Assembly: GCA_028872685.1 (NCBI GenBank)
Contig: JAPKEI010000021.1
Coordinates: 1 to 15,380 of the forward strand
Length of the DNA: 15,380 bases
Reading direction: 5' to 3'
Source: Verrucomicrobiota bacterium
Lineage (GTDB): Bacteria > Verrucomicrobiota > Verrucomicrobiia > Limisphaerales > UBA1100
The notes below the pieces were generated by a model. That model was not told where the DNA came from and did no database searches. It saw only the letters and a program-made list of their open reading frames with translations. Position 1 is the first letter of the stretch. Every line of letters starts with the position of its first letter. Made by a program: the position numbers and the translations under genes. Below, piece after piece: positions 1 to 7,587 of this stretch.

Positions 1-289
<289 letters not shown>

Positions 290-396
290 TTTACTGTTAT
301 TTTTTTTATTGGCATACACGGCACTCCCGCAGAATGCGGAACCGTTATGCGTGAGCAGAAAATGGCCGTTTGGCCGAGAAAAGGCAAGGGATAAAT
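290..396 (-). promoter_or_regulatory. Intergenic leader of the RRM gene with small hairpin and A-rich stretch
   Basis: This 107 bp gap separates the DUF1501 stop from the RRM start. A perfect 5 bp hairpin lies at 327-339 (CCGCA, loop GAA, TGCGG). Read on the minus strand, an A-rich tract (about 297-310) stands just ahead of the ATG where an SD would normally be. A GGCC-GTTT-GGCC dyad at 364-375 lies just past the DUF1501 stop. I could not pick out a convincing -35/-10 pair. The gap probably holds the RRM promoter and 5' UTR, but that is inferred from spacing only. Confidence 0.3.
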
Positions 397-1839
397 TCAC
401 CGCGTGATTTTCCGGTACGCCTCGCCTTCGTTGATGGTGGGGGTTTCAGGGCGGCCTTTGTAGCGGTAAATGAGGTCGAGATTGCCGATGCCCATGAGGT
501 GCAGAATGGTGGCATGGAGGTCGTGGACGTGCAGGCGGTCTTGCACGGCGTAGAGGCCGAGGTCGTCGGTGGCGCCGATGACTTGGCCGCCGCGCACACC
601 GCCGCCGGCCATCCACATTGTGAAGCCGGTGGGATTGTGGTCGCGGCCGTCGCCCTTTTCGCTCATCGGCGTGCGGCCGAATTCGCCGCCCCACACGACG
701 AGCGTCTCGTCCAGCAACCCGCGTGCCTTGAGGTCCTTCAGCAACGCCGCTACCGGCTGGTCGCTTTGACGGCATTGGCGGCCGTGGTTTTCCTCCATCT
801 TGCTGTGCGAATCCCATTTGCTTTTGGTGCCGTGATACAATTGAACGAAGCGCACGCCCCGCTCCACCAACCGCCGCGCCATCAGGCAGTTGCGACCGAA
901 GGGCTCGGTGTCTTTATTACCGAAGCCGTACAGTTTTTTGGTGGCTGCGGTTTCGCGGCTCAAATCCACTGCCTCGGGTGCGGAAGCTTGCATGCGGTAG
1001 GCCAGTTCATAAGCGCGGATGCGGGCTTCGAGTTCGGTTTGGTGTTCGCGCGATTTTAGGTGCTGCTCGTTGAGGCGTCGGAGAAATTCAAGTTGTTTGC
1101 GGTATTGGTTGGGTGATGTGCCTTTGGGAAGATTGAGGTTTCGAATCGGTTCCGCGCCGGAATTGAGCCGCACACCCTGATACATCGCCGGCATAAAACC
1201 GGCGCTCCAATTGCGTGGCCCATTTGCGGGCGCGGCGGGCGTGTCGGTCATCACCACAAACGCCGGTAGGTTTTCATTCTCGCTGCCCAGTCCGTAGCTC
1301 ACCCACGCGCCGAGGCTCGGCCGGCCGGCCAGCGGTTGGCCGGTGTTCATTTGGCAAACGCCGCCACTGTGGTTGATGCCGTTGGTCCAGCACGAGCGAA
1401 TCACCGCAATGTCGTCCATACATTCCGCGATGCGCGGTAGCCAATCGCTCACCCACAGGCCGCTTTGGCCGTGTTGTTTCCATTTGCGCGGCAAGTGGAG
1501 GATGGGCGATTCCGCCTCGCCCATTGCCGTGATAGGCCGCTTGAAGCTCGGCGGCAAACTTTGCCCTGCCAGTTTTTTTACCAATGGTTTGGGATCAAAT
1601 AAATCGAGATGGCTCGGCCCGCCTTCCATAAACAGGAAAATGCAACTCTTCGCCGTGGGTGCAAAATGCGACTGCTTGGCTGCCAAAGGGTTGCCCGAGG
1701 TTTTTAGCGGATTTGCATCCAGTAACCCACTCAACGCCAACGCGCCAAACCCCGCCCCGCCCCGCAAAAGAAAATCTCGCCGCGAAGCCACCGGCACGTC
1801 GTGCGGCACTTGCAGGCCTTGGTGGTCGTAAAATTTCAT
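397..1839 (-). CDS. DUF1501 family protein, Tat-exported (alkaline-phosphatase/sulfatase-like fold)
   Basis: 480 residues, a normal length for DUF1501. The N-terminus carries a twin-arginine motif, SRRDFL at residues 19-24, followed by a hydrophobic stretch (about 27-40), so Tat export after folding is expected. Family landmarks are FMEGGPSHLDLFDPKP (about 70-84), VVWGGEFGRTP (about 381-391) and GRDHNP (398-403). The His/Asp/Glu residues in these blocks resemble metal-site positions of the alkaline phosphatase superfamily. The reaction is not established for DUF1501. It is the last gene after the DUF1549/DUF1553 gene, with a 20 bp gap. This pairing is typical in planctomycetes and verrucomicrobia and suggests joint work at the cell surface or periplasm, perhaps on sulfated or complex polysaccharides; that role is inference. 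The ATG at 1839 is chosen because it keeps the whole Tat signal. No SD is seen. Confidence 0.93.
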   Translation of the reverse strand: MKFYDHQGLQVPHDVPVASRRDFLLRGGAGFGALALSGLLDANPLKTSGNPLAAKQSHFAPTAKSCIFLFMEGGPSHLDLFDPKPLVKKLAGQSLPPSFKRPITAMGEAESPILHLPRKWKQHGQSGLWVSDWLPRIAECMDDIAVIRSCWTNGINHSGGVCQMNTGQPLAGRPSLGAWVSYGLGSENENLPAFVVMTDTPAAPANGPRNWSAGFMPAMYQGVRLNSGAEPIRNLNLPKGTSPNQYRKQLEFLRRLNEQHLKSREHQTELEARIRAYELAYRMQASAPEAVDLSRETAATKKLYGFGNKDTEPFGRNCLMARRLVERGVRFVQLYHGTKSKWDSHSKMEENHGRQCRQSDQPVAALLKDLKARGLLDETLVVWGGEFGRTPMSEKGDGRDHNPTGFTMWMAGGGVRGGQVIGATDDLGLYAVQDRLHVHDLHATILHLMGIGNLDLIYRYKGRPETPTINEGEAYRKITR

Positions 1840-1859
1840 TAAAGCATGCCTATCATTGT

Positions 1860-3956
1860 TCAGTCCAAATAAACAAATTCATTCGAATTCAGTAGCGCGT
1901 GGCAGAAATCTTCCAGGCCCGATTCGTGAATGAACTCCAGCGCGACCGACAATTCATCCGCAGTTGGCGCGCGGCCGAAGGCCAGTCGGTATGCAAGTTT
2001 TACGTGCGCCGATTCATCCTCCTCCGCACAAATCAATCGGCACGCGAATGCTTCGGCGCGCGCCTGCGTCCATTCACCGTTGAGCATCAGCAGCGACTGC
2101 GTGGCTGTCGTGGTCACGTTGCGCGATGGCGCGTGCGAAATGGCATCGGGCGAATCAAACGCGTTCATCATCTCCACCGGCTTGTTGCGGAGCACTGTTC
2201 CGTACACCGCGCGGCGCGGCACTTTTGGTAAGTTCACTCCAGCTCCGCCGGATTTTATGTTCAGTTCGCCCGAGACCGCTAGCGCCGCATCGTGGATCTG
2301 CCCTGCATCCAATCGGCGAATGGGAAAATGCCAAAGCAACCGATTCTCGGGATCCATCAATTGTGGGTTTTGGTTTTGGAGTTTCGGATTCTGGATTTTA
2401 CTTCCCATTCGATATGTCGCGCTGGTGACCATCAGTCGATGCATTTTTTTCAAGCTCCAGCCATCCTTCATCAGTCGATCCGCCAGCCAATCGAGCAATT
2501 CCGGGTGAGTGGGTTTCGCGCCGAGTCGGCCGAAATCGCTGGCATTCGCCGCGAGACCTTGGCCGAAGTGTTGCTGCCAAAGTCGATTCACAATCACGCG
2601 CGCGGTCAGCGGATTTTTGGGTGAAGCAATCCAGTTGGCCAACGCCGTGCGGCGGCCGGTGGATTGCAGCGCGGCGGCCGGGGGCGTGATGCTTGCGGGC
2701 GCGGGGTTGAGAATTGAAAGAAATCCCGGCGCGATGATGCCCGCCTTTGATTTCTTCGGGATGCGCGTGGGTGGCGCGACTGGCCCTACGTCGCTGGCCG
2801 CGAAGGCCATCGTCGGCAGCGGCCTGGGTTTGAGTGCTTCGTGCTTGGCTAATTCCGCGCGCAGCTTTCCCCACTCCGCTTTTTGCTCGCCCTTGAGCAG
2901 ATCCGGCAGTTTCTCCGGATGCAGCCCAATTTGCCGCAGCGACAACTCGGCGATTTGATGTTCGTACCCCGTACGGTCGCGCGGTTGCTTGCGAATCATC
3001 GCCTTGATGTCGTCGTTGAATTTGCTGAAGCCTTCCTTCGTGCTGTTCGCCAGTAAAACCGGTTGCTCAATCGCGCGCAACTTTTGGCGAATTGATTGGG
3101 TGGCCTTCTCCCATTTGCGTTGTTGCGTGGCAAATTTTTTGCGTACCGCCACGCTGCCCACCGGCATCGCCTCGCGCGGTTGCAAGGGGGAAAAGAATGC
3201 GCGCAACCGGAAATAATCCTTTTGCAAAATGGAATCGAACTTGTGGTTGTGGCAGCGCGCACACTGGACGCCCATCGCAAGGAACACGTCGCCGGTCACG
3301 TCAGTGATGTCGTTGAGAATATCGCTCCACTGCGTTTCCACATCACGCTGGTTGTGCTCATAAATCCAATGGCGCAAATACATTGTGGCCGTGAGCGCCT
3401 CGCGATTGGCAGGATCAATTTCATCGCCAGCGATTTGCTCGCGCACAAATCGGTTGTATGGCTTGTCGGCATTGAACGAGTTGATGACGTAATCGCGATA
3501 GCGCCACGCCTCGGGCCGGGGATGGTCGGCGTTGTAGCCGTCGGAATCCGCGTAGCGCACGAGGTCCAGCCAAAACCGCGCCTGCCGTTCGCCAAAACGC
3601 GGGCTGGCCAATAGCCGGTCGACGAGCGTTGCGTATGCGGTATCCCGATTTGCGTTTGATGATTTGAGAAAGGTATCTATTTCTGCCGGCGTTGGCGGAA
3701 GGCCGGTGAGGTCAAAAGTCACGCGTCGAATCAGCGTGCGCGCCTCGGTGGCCTTGGCGGGGGAGAGCTTTTGCGCGGCGAGCTTGCGGGCGATGAAGGG
3801 GTCGATTTCATTTTTAGCCCAGCCCTTTCCGTCGGCGGGAATGGCCGGTTTTCGAACTGGCTGAAAGGCCCACCACGCGCGGTCTCGTTTGGAAAAGTCG
3901 GCCGCAAAAATTGGGGTGGCCAAGAAGCAAAACAAAATGGCCCAGTGCGGTTTCAT
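1860..3956 (-). CDS. DUF1549/DUF1553 exported protein (planctomycete-type PSD1-like) with CxxCH motif
   Basis: 698 residues from the ATG at 3956. This start puts a Sec signal peptide at the N-terminus: MKPHW, a hydrophobic core to residue 17, and likely cleavage after IFA or IFAA. A GTG seven codons upstream (3977) is possible but adds polar residues before the signal. DUF1549 spans about residues 45-255 (IDPFIARKL, TFDLTGLPPTP) and holds CARCHNHKFD at 232-241, a single CxxCH haem-c type site. A variable linker follows. DUF1553 spans about 435-690 (NPLTARVIVNRLWQQHFG, DPENRLLW, SNEFVYLD at the end). There is no separate N-terminal cytochrome domain, as some relatives have. A low-complexity Gln/Asn stretch (about 518-534) interrupts the conserved spacing before DPENRLLW. 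The gene starts 27 bp after the YjbQ gene and precedes the DUF1501 gene, so an operon is likely. Biochemical function is unknown for the family. Confidence 0.93.
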   Translation of the reverse strand: MKPHWAILFCFLATPIFAADFSKRDRAWWAFQPVRKPAIPADGKGWAKNEIDPFIARKLAAQKLSPAKATEARTLIRRVTFDLTGLPPTPAEIDTFLKSSNANRDTAYATLVDRLLASPRFGERQARFWLDLVRYADSDGYNADHPRPEAWRYRDYVINSFNADKPYNRFVREQIAGDEIDPANREALTATMYLRHWIYEHNQRDVETQWSDILNDITDVTGDVFLAMGVQCARCHNHKFDSILQKDYFRLRAFFSPLQPREAMPVGSVAVRKKFATQQRKWEKATQSIRQKLRAIEQPVLLANSTKEGFSKFNDDIKAMIRKQPRDRTGYEHQIAELSLRQIGLHPEKLPDLLKGEQKAEWGKLRAELAKHEALKPRPLPTMAFAASDVGPVAPPTRIPKKSKAGIIAPGFLSILNPAPASITPPAAALQSTGRRTALANWIASPKNPLTARVIVNRLWQQHFGQGLAANASDFGRLGAKPTHPELLDWLADRLMKDGWSLKKMHRLMVTSATYRMGSKIQNPKLQNQNPQLMDPENRLLWHFPIRRLDAGQIHDAALAVSGELNIKSGGAGVNLPKVPRRAVYGTVLRNKPVEMMNAFDSPDAISHAPSRNVTTTATQSLLMLNGEWTQARAEAFACRLICAEEDESAHVKLAYRLAFGRAPTADELSVALEFIHESGLEDFCHALLNSNEFVYLD
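2361..2400 (-). repeat. Degenerate heptad-like (AAAATCC) repeats inside the DUF1553 gene
   Basis: On the minus strand the DNA here reads as successive A-rich units ending in CC: AAAATCC, AGAATCC, GAAACTCC, AAAACC, AAAACCC. It encodes the polar stretch KIQNPKLQNQNPQ. In other family members the position between the TSATYR block and DPENRLLW is short, so this looks like a small repeat insertion kept in frame. It resembles short tandemly repeated heptamers known from other bacteria, but I cannot show relatedness without a genome search. Confidence 0.5.
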
Positions 3957-3983
3957 CGGGCTGAGACGATACCACACGGCCGA

Positions 3984-4403
3984 CTATTCGCCAATAATTT
4001 TGACCAGTAACCGCTTGCGGCGTCGCCCGTCGAACTCGCCGTAAAAAATCTGCTCCCACGGGCCGAAATGCAGCCGCCCTTTGGTGATGGCCACCACCAC
4101 TTCGCGGCCCATCACTTGGCGTTTGAGATGCGCGTCAGCGTTGTCCTCGCCGGTGTCGTTGTGGCGGTAGTGGTCCACTGGCTCATGCGGCGCGAGTTCC
4201 TCCAGCCATCGCTCGTAATCCGCGTGTAGTCCTGACTCGTCGTCATTAATAAAAACACTCGCCGTGATATGCATTGCGTTCACGAGGCAAAGCCCCTCCG
4301 CCACGCCGCTCTTTTGCACGAGAGTTTCCACTTGCGGAGTGATGTTAATAAACGCCCGCCGGGTCGGCACATCAAACCAAAGTTCTTCGGTGAGGGATTT
4401 CAT
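3984..4403 (-). CDS. yjbQ: YjbQ/UPF0047 family protein
   Basis: 139 residues, the usual size of this single-domain family. Landmarks are NAMHITASVFINDDESG (about 42-58), the family signature GEDNADAHLKRQVMG (85-99), and GRLHFGPWEQIFYGEFDGRRRKRLLVKI near the C-terminus, which matches the usual G-x-W-Q and E-x-D-G-x-R-x-R pattern except that W-E-Q replaces W-Q. E. coli YjbQ has weak thiamin-phosphate synthase activity in vitro, but the physiological role of the family is unsettled. The ATG at 4403-4401 overlaps the last base of the leuB TAA stop, so translation is probably coupled to leuB. The DUF1549/DUF1553 gene follows after 27 bp. Family assignment is firm; the function is not. Confidence 0.93.
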   Translation of the reverse strand: MKSLTEELWFDVPTRRAFINITPQVETLVQKSGVAEGLCLVNAMHITASVFINDDESGLHADYERWLEELAPHEPVDHYRHNDTGEDNADAHLKRQVMGREVVVAITKGRLHFGPWEQIFYGEFDGRRRKRLLVKIIGE

Positions 4404-5515
4404 TAGATGGCCGCTGCAATCGCATCGCCCATTTGGGTGGTGGTGGCTTTTTTGGCGTTGGTATCCTCGGCACTGAAGATGTCACCGGTGCGGTGGCCGG
4501 CGGCGATGGCGGTGGCCACGGCGAAGTCGATGGCGGCGGCGGCTTCGGTTTCGTTGAAGCTGTGGCGGAACATCATGGCGGCGGAAAGGATTTGGGCGAT
4601 GGGGTTGGCGAGGTCTTGGCCGGCGATGTCGGGCGCAGTGCCGCCAGCGGGTTCGTAAAAGCCAAAGGTGCGTTCGCCGCTGGTTGTGCCGAGGCTGGCG
4701 CTGGGGAGCATTCCGAGGGAGCCAGCCAAGGCGGCGGCTTCGTCGCTGAGGATGTCGCCAAACATATTTTCGCAGAGCACGACGTCGAACTGAGTGGGGC
4801 GCAGCAGGAATTGCATTGCGGCGTTGTCCACGAACATATGCTCGAGGGTGACGTCCGGAAAATCGGCGGCGACCTTTGTGACCACCTCGCGCCAGAGCAC
4901 GCCGTTTTCGAGCACGTTGGCTTTGTCAATGCTGGTCACGTGTTGGCGGCGGAGTTGGGCGGATTGAAACGCCACACGCGCGATGCGCTCAATTTCATTG
5001 GTGGTGTAAACCATCGTGTCGATGGCGCGTTGCTGGCCGTCATCGAGTGTTTCGGTGGTTTTGGGTTGGCCGAAATACATGCCGCCGGTTAGCTCGCGCA
5101 CCACGAGCATATCGATGCCGGTGCCTTGGCGCTCAACTTTGAGTGGGCACGCGTGCGCCAGCTCAGTGGGCAAACGCACGGGGCGCAGATTGGCGAACAA
5201 TCCGAACTCCTTTCGCAACGCCAACAGTGCGGCGCGTTCGGGGCGTTCTTCTTTGGGGATAGTGGGGTCGCGGTCAGGCAAGCCGACAGAGCCGAACAGG
5301 ATCGAATCACTGTCACGGCACAGCGCGAGCGTTTCGTCGGGGAGCGCCTTGCCTGCGGCATCAATACCCGCCCAGCCCACGGGAGCCTCGGTGATCTCCA
5401 GTTGAAATCCAAATTTGCCTTCGGCGGTGCGCAGCACTTTCAGCGCCTCGCGCATCACCTCCGGTCCGATTCCATCGCCCGCCAACGCGGCAATCTTGTA
5501 TGTTTGTTTACTCAT
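4403..5515 (-). CDS. leuB: 3-isopropylmalate dehydrogenase
   Basis: Oxidises and decarboxylates 3-isopropylmalate with NAD+ in leucine synthesis, in the cytoplasm as a dimer. 370 residues, a normal length. N-terminal block KIAALAGDGIGPEV (7-20). Substrate-binding arginines R101 and R111 flank FGLFANLRP, and RELTGGMYFG (140-149) supplies R140 and Y147. TSIDKAN contains the catalytic K198. D230 (FVDNAAMQ), D254 and D258 (FGDILSDEAAAL) bind metal and substrate. GGTAPDIAGQDLANP (291-305) is the NAD-binding loop. The ATG at 5515 (MSKQTYKIA) matches the family N-terminus; an in-frame ATG at 5536 would add seven residues. No SD is seen. leuC, leuD and leuA are not in the window. It is divergent from the DUF5069-type gene and is the first gene of the minus-strand run that includes yjbQ. 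Confidence 0.97.
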   Translation of the reverse strand: MSKQTYKIAALAGDGIGPEVMREALKVLRTAEGKFGFQLEITEAPVGWAGIDAAGKALPDETLALCRDSDSILFGSVGLPDRDPTIPKEERPERAALLALRKEFGLFANLRPVRLPTELAHACPLKVERQGTGIDMLVVRELTGGMYFGQPKTTETLDDGQQRAIDTMVYTTNEIERIARVAFQSAQLRRQHVTSIDKANVLENGVLWREVVTKVAADFPDVTLEHMFVDNAAMQFLLRPTQFDVVLCENMFGDILSDEAAALAGSLGMLPSASLGTTSGERTFGFYEPAGGTAPDIAGQDLANPIAQILSAAMMFRHSFNETEAAAAIDFAVATAIAAGHRTGDIFSAEDTNAKKATTTQMGDAIAAAI

Positions 5516-5664
5516 TCGGTGGCGCAGCTTAGGCATCGTCCAGCGTGGGGTGAAGAAAATTGTGGCAAACCGACGGCAAAACCTTTCCGTAAAAACTCGT
5601 TGACCGCTCCCGCCTTGCGGGCCTACCTTTTCCCCGAACCCCTAACATTTAGAAAAACAGACTT
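5516..5664. promoter_or_regulatory. Divergent intergenic region between leuB and the DUF5069-type gene
   Basis: 149 bp shared by two divergent genes, so it must contain at least two promoters. On the plus strand a good candidate is visible (see 5600-5629). On the leuB side I see no convincing -35/-10 pair, no leucine-type leader peptide and no T-box structure. A perfect small dyad (CCCGC, loop CTT, GCGGG) lies at 5609-5621. Confidence 0.5.
5600..5629 (+). promoter_or_regulatory. Candidate sigma70-type promoter of the DUF5069-type gene
   Basis: TTGACC at 5600-5605 is a near-consensus -35 box. After an 18 bp spacer comes TACCTT (5624-5629), which keeps T, A and the final T of the -10 consensus. 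Transcription would begin near 5636, leaving a leader of about 29 bases. The spacer contains a perfect 5 bp dyad, CCCGC-CTT-GCGGG (5609-5621), which could be an operator or chance. The same TACCTT hexamer recurs ahead of sdhC. Confidence 0.5.
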
Positions 5665-6102
5665 ATGAGTAAAATTGTTCCTCTTATTAGTTCCGGCACC
5701 AAAGGCCCGTTGGGCGTGCTGCATCTGCCGCGTTTGTGGCAAAAGGTGAGCCTCGAAGCGGCCGGCAAAATCGCAGATGGCTATCCCGGCATCGGCGCGG
5801 GCTACGACAGCATGGTAATCGCGGGCCTCGGCCTTGATGCCGAAGCGGTACGCAGCTACATCACCAACGAGAAACCGACGTACACGCAGTTCGAAGCGTG
5901 GATTTCGGCGCAGGACGGCGCGACGCTGGGCGACGACGCCATTGGCGCGTTGAATGATTCCATCGCCGGATACAACCACGACGCCGACACCAAGGCGGGC
6001 ATCCTCGGCGCTTGCGGCCTGGAGTCCGGCGCGGATGATGCGATCAACCTGAACAACCTCGACGACTGGCAGGAATTCCACGCCGCCGAGATTGCTGGCT
6101 AA
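5665..6102 (+). CDS. Small DUF5069-type protein of unknown function
   Basis: 145 residues, cytoplasmic (no signal or membrane segment). The pattern LHLPRLWQKVSLEAAGKI, GYDSMVIAGLGLDAEAVRSYI and PTYTQFEAWI fits what I recall of the DUF5069 family, found in verrucomicrobia and planctomycetes; that family call is from memory of the pattern. The C-terminal half is acidic and Ala/Gly-rich with DxDxK and NLDDW-type segments. No catalytic motif is recognised. The gene is monocistronic: a sigma70-like promoter lies upstream and a strong terminator follows 20 bp after the stop. No SD is present; the leader just before the ATG is A-rich. A well-bounded single gene with its own terminator suggests independent and possibly high expression, which is inference. 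Confidence 0.75.
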   Translation: MSKIVPLISSGTKGPLGVLHLPRLWQKVSLEAAGKIADGYPGIGAGYDSMVIAGLGLDAEAVRSYITNEKPTYTQFEAWISAQDGATLGDDAIGALNDSIAGYNHDADTKAGILGACGLESGADDAINLNNLDDWQEFHAAEIAG

Positions 6103-6122
6103 ATCGGAATCACAGAATCACG

Positions 6123-6152
6123 ACGGCGTCCGGAAACGGGCGTCGTTTTTTT
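6123..6152 (+). terminator. Intrinsic terminator of the DUF5069-type gene
   Basis: A 10 bp stem pairs 6123-6132 (ACGGCGTCCG) with 6137-6146 (CGGGCGTCGT), including two G-U pairs. It is capped by a GAAA (GNRA) tetraloop and followed directly by a run of seven T (6146-6152). This is a textbook Rho-independent terminator 20 bp past the stop codon. Confidence 0.9.
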
Positions 6153-6153
6153 G

Positions 6154-6226
6154 TGAACCGCCAAGGCGTAAAGCCGACAAGAAAACCATTTTTAGAAACT
6201 TGGCGTCTTTACGCCTCGACGGTTCA
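6154..6226. repeat. Imperfect long inverted repeat between convergent genes
   Basis: The two arms pair in three blocks: TGAACCG (6154-6160) with CGGTTCA (6220-6226), AGGCGTAAAG (6164-6173) with CTTTACGCCT (6207-6216), and CAAG (6178-6181) with CTTG (6199-6202). Mismatched stretches of 3-4 bases separate the blocks, and the central loop is 17 bases. The right arm also contains a nested hairpin, GGCGT-CTTT-ACGCC. The last arm block overlaps the TGA stop of the aminotransferase. It could serve as terminator or insulator for that gene, or be a copy of a dispersed palindromic repeat. Confidence 0.7.
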
Positions 6227-7495
6227 ATGAACTTTTTTCAACGCGCGCCCTAGCCGTGCAATTCCCTCTTTGATGTTGGGGATGCTACCGCTGCCGAAGC
6301 TGAGGCGCATTTCACGGTTGGGTTTGCGGCGGGTGGGGTCGTCGGCGTAGCAGAGGTTGCCGGGAACATAAATCATCTTTTGCTTTAACGCGGCGGCGAA
6401 GAGTTTGCTTTTGAGGTCGGTCTTCACGCGTGCGGGCATGCGGGCCCAGACGTATAGGCCCCCTTTGGGTTCGGTCCATTTTACATCCGCCGGCAGATGC
6501 TCGCGGCAGGCGCGGACCATAGCGGCGGCTTTTTTGGCGTAGCGTTTGCGCAGGGATTGCACGTGGGTTTCGTACGTGCCGGTGCTGAGCGCGCGTGAGA
6601 TGAGTTGCTGCAAAAAATTGGTGGTGCCGAAATCGTGATTGCCCTTCACGCGCAAGGCCGCCGTGAGCAATGGCGCGGGCAACAATCCGTAGCCGACGCG
6701 CACGCCGGTGGCATAAGGTTTGCTGTAAGTGCTGGTGTAAATGACGCGGTCGCCGGCGGGATTCATTGTGAGCGAGCTGGGGATGTCTTCACCGGCAAAA
6801 CGCAGCTCGCGATAGGCGGCGTCTTCCAGCAAATAAATCGGATGACCGGCGGCGGCTTCATAGCGGCGCAGCAGCTTGAGCGCGGCGGCTTTCTTGGCGG
6901 CAGCAGTGGTGGTGCCGGTGGGGTTGCAGTGATAGGTTACGAGATATAATGCCTTGAGCCGGGGCAGTTCGCCGGCTTTTTTCAGGCCCTCCAGCGTGGC
7001 TTCGAGGTGCGCGAGGTCGATGCCGTCCGCCTCCATCCGAATGCCGCGCCCGCGAATGCCGTGGCTTTGCATAATGCCGAGGTACACAAAATATGAGGGA
7101 TCTTCGACGAGCACGATGTCGTCCGTGTCAAAAAGTATTTCCGTGAGGATATAAAGAAACTGTTGCGAGCCGTGGGTAATCATCATGCGGCTCGGCGAGT
7201 ACGCCTTGGCCTTCGGCGATTGGCCGTCCAACTGTGCGAGCCGCCGAGCCGTGAGCGCGCGTAGCGTTTCATCGCCGGCAGTGGTGCCGTACTGCAACGG
7301 CGGCTGGCCGGTCTTCCCCGTGCGAAGCATATCCGCCATAATGTCGCGCGTAATCTCGACCGGCAGCGATGGGTTGTCGGTGAACCCCGCTGCCAACGAG
7401 ATAAGCCCCGGTCGCACCAAAGCCTCCCGCATCAGCCAAGTAATCGGCGGCTCCGCGGTGCGCTGGCCCAGTTGTGATAGCGCGCTCCCTTTCAT
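6224..7495 (-). CDS. PLP-dependent aminotransferase, class I/II fold
   Basis: 423 residues, cytoplasmic. Fold type I landmarks: QYGTTAGDETLR (69-79), the NPTG loop at 191-194, D225 in LLEDAAYREL (pairs with the pyridine nitrogen of PLP) with Y228, the Schiff-base lysine K259 in STYSKPYATGVRVGY, and the substrate-carboxylate arginine R397 in EMRLSFGSG. The layout resembles 2-aminoadipate/valine-pyruvate-type aminotransferases and the aminotransferase half of MocR regulators, but there is no N-terminal DNA-binding domain. The amino-acid substrate cannot be told from sequence. It converges on the DUF5069-type gene and is divergent from thiG. Its stop overlaps an inverted repeat. The ATG at 7495-7493 is the first in frame, and no SD is seen. 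Confidence 0.93.
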   Translation of the reverse strand: MKGSALSQLGQRTAEPPITWLMREALVRPGLISLAAGFTDNPSLPVEITRDIMADMLRTGKTGQPPLQYGTTAGDETLRALTARRLAQLDGQSPKAKAYSPSRMMITHGSQQFLYILTEILFDTDDIVLVEDPSYFVYLGIMQSHGIRGRGIRMEADGIDLAHLEATLEGLKKAGELPRLKALYLVTYHCNPTGTTTAAAKKAAALKLLRRYEAAAGHPIYLLEDAAYRELRFAGEDIPSSLTMNPAGDRVIYTSTYSKPYATGVRVGYGLLPAPLLTAALRVKGNHDFGTTNFLQQLISRALSTGTYETHVQSLRKRYAKKAAAMVRACREHLPADVKWTEPKGGLYVWARMPARVKTDLKSKLFAAALKQKMIYVPGNLCYADDPTRRKPNREMRLSFGSGSIPNIKEGIARLGRALKKVH

Positions 7496-7499
7496 TCGC

Positions 7500-7559
7500 G
7501 CGTCGAGGATGGGGTAAAGGCAAATTTTGAGCGAGGGAAATCCAAGACATCCTCGACGC
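7500..7559. promoter_or_regulatory. Perfect 12 bp inverted repeat in the aminotransferase/thiG divergent region
   Basis: GCGTCGAGGATG at 7500-7511 is exactly inverted as CATCCTCGACGC at 7548-7559, with 36 bp between the arms. The whole gap between the two divergent starts is only 92 bp, so both promoters must overlap or lie between the arms. This layout fits a paired operator that could loop DNA, or a stem in a transcript. No known operator was recognised. Confidence 0.6.
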
Positions 7560-7587
7560 CTTCTGATCGGGGGCGTAGGTTGGGCGC

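Noticed and set aside
364..375. GGCC-GTTT-GGCC dyad just after the DUF1501 stop as its terminator.
   Set aside because: A 4 bp stem with only a broken T-run on the minus strand is too weak to call.
4433..5092. Open frame of 219 codons on the plus strand opposite leuB, rich in Gly, Val and His.
   Set aside because: leuB is conserved throughout on the other strand; the Gly-rich frame is a by-product of its codon use.
7496..7587. TPP riboswitch upstream of thiG.
   Set aside because: The gap is only 92 bp and shows neither the thi-box core (CUGAGA) nor the expected helices.
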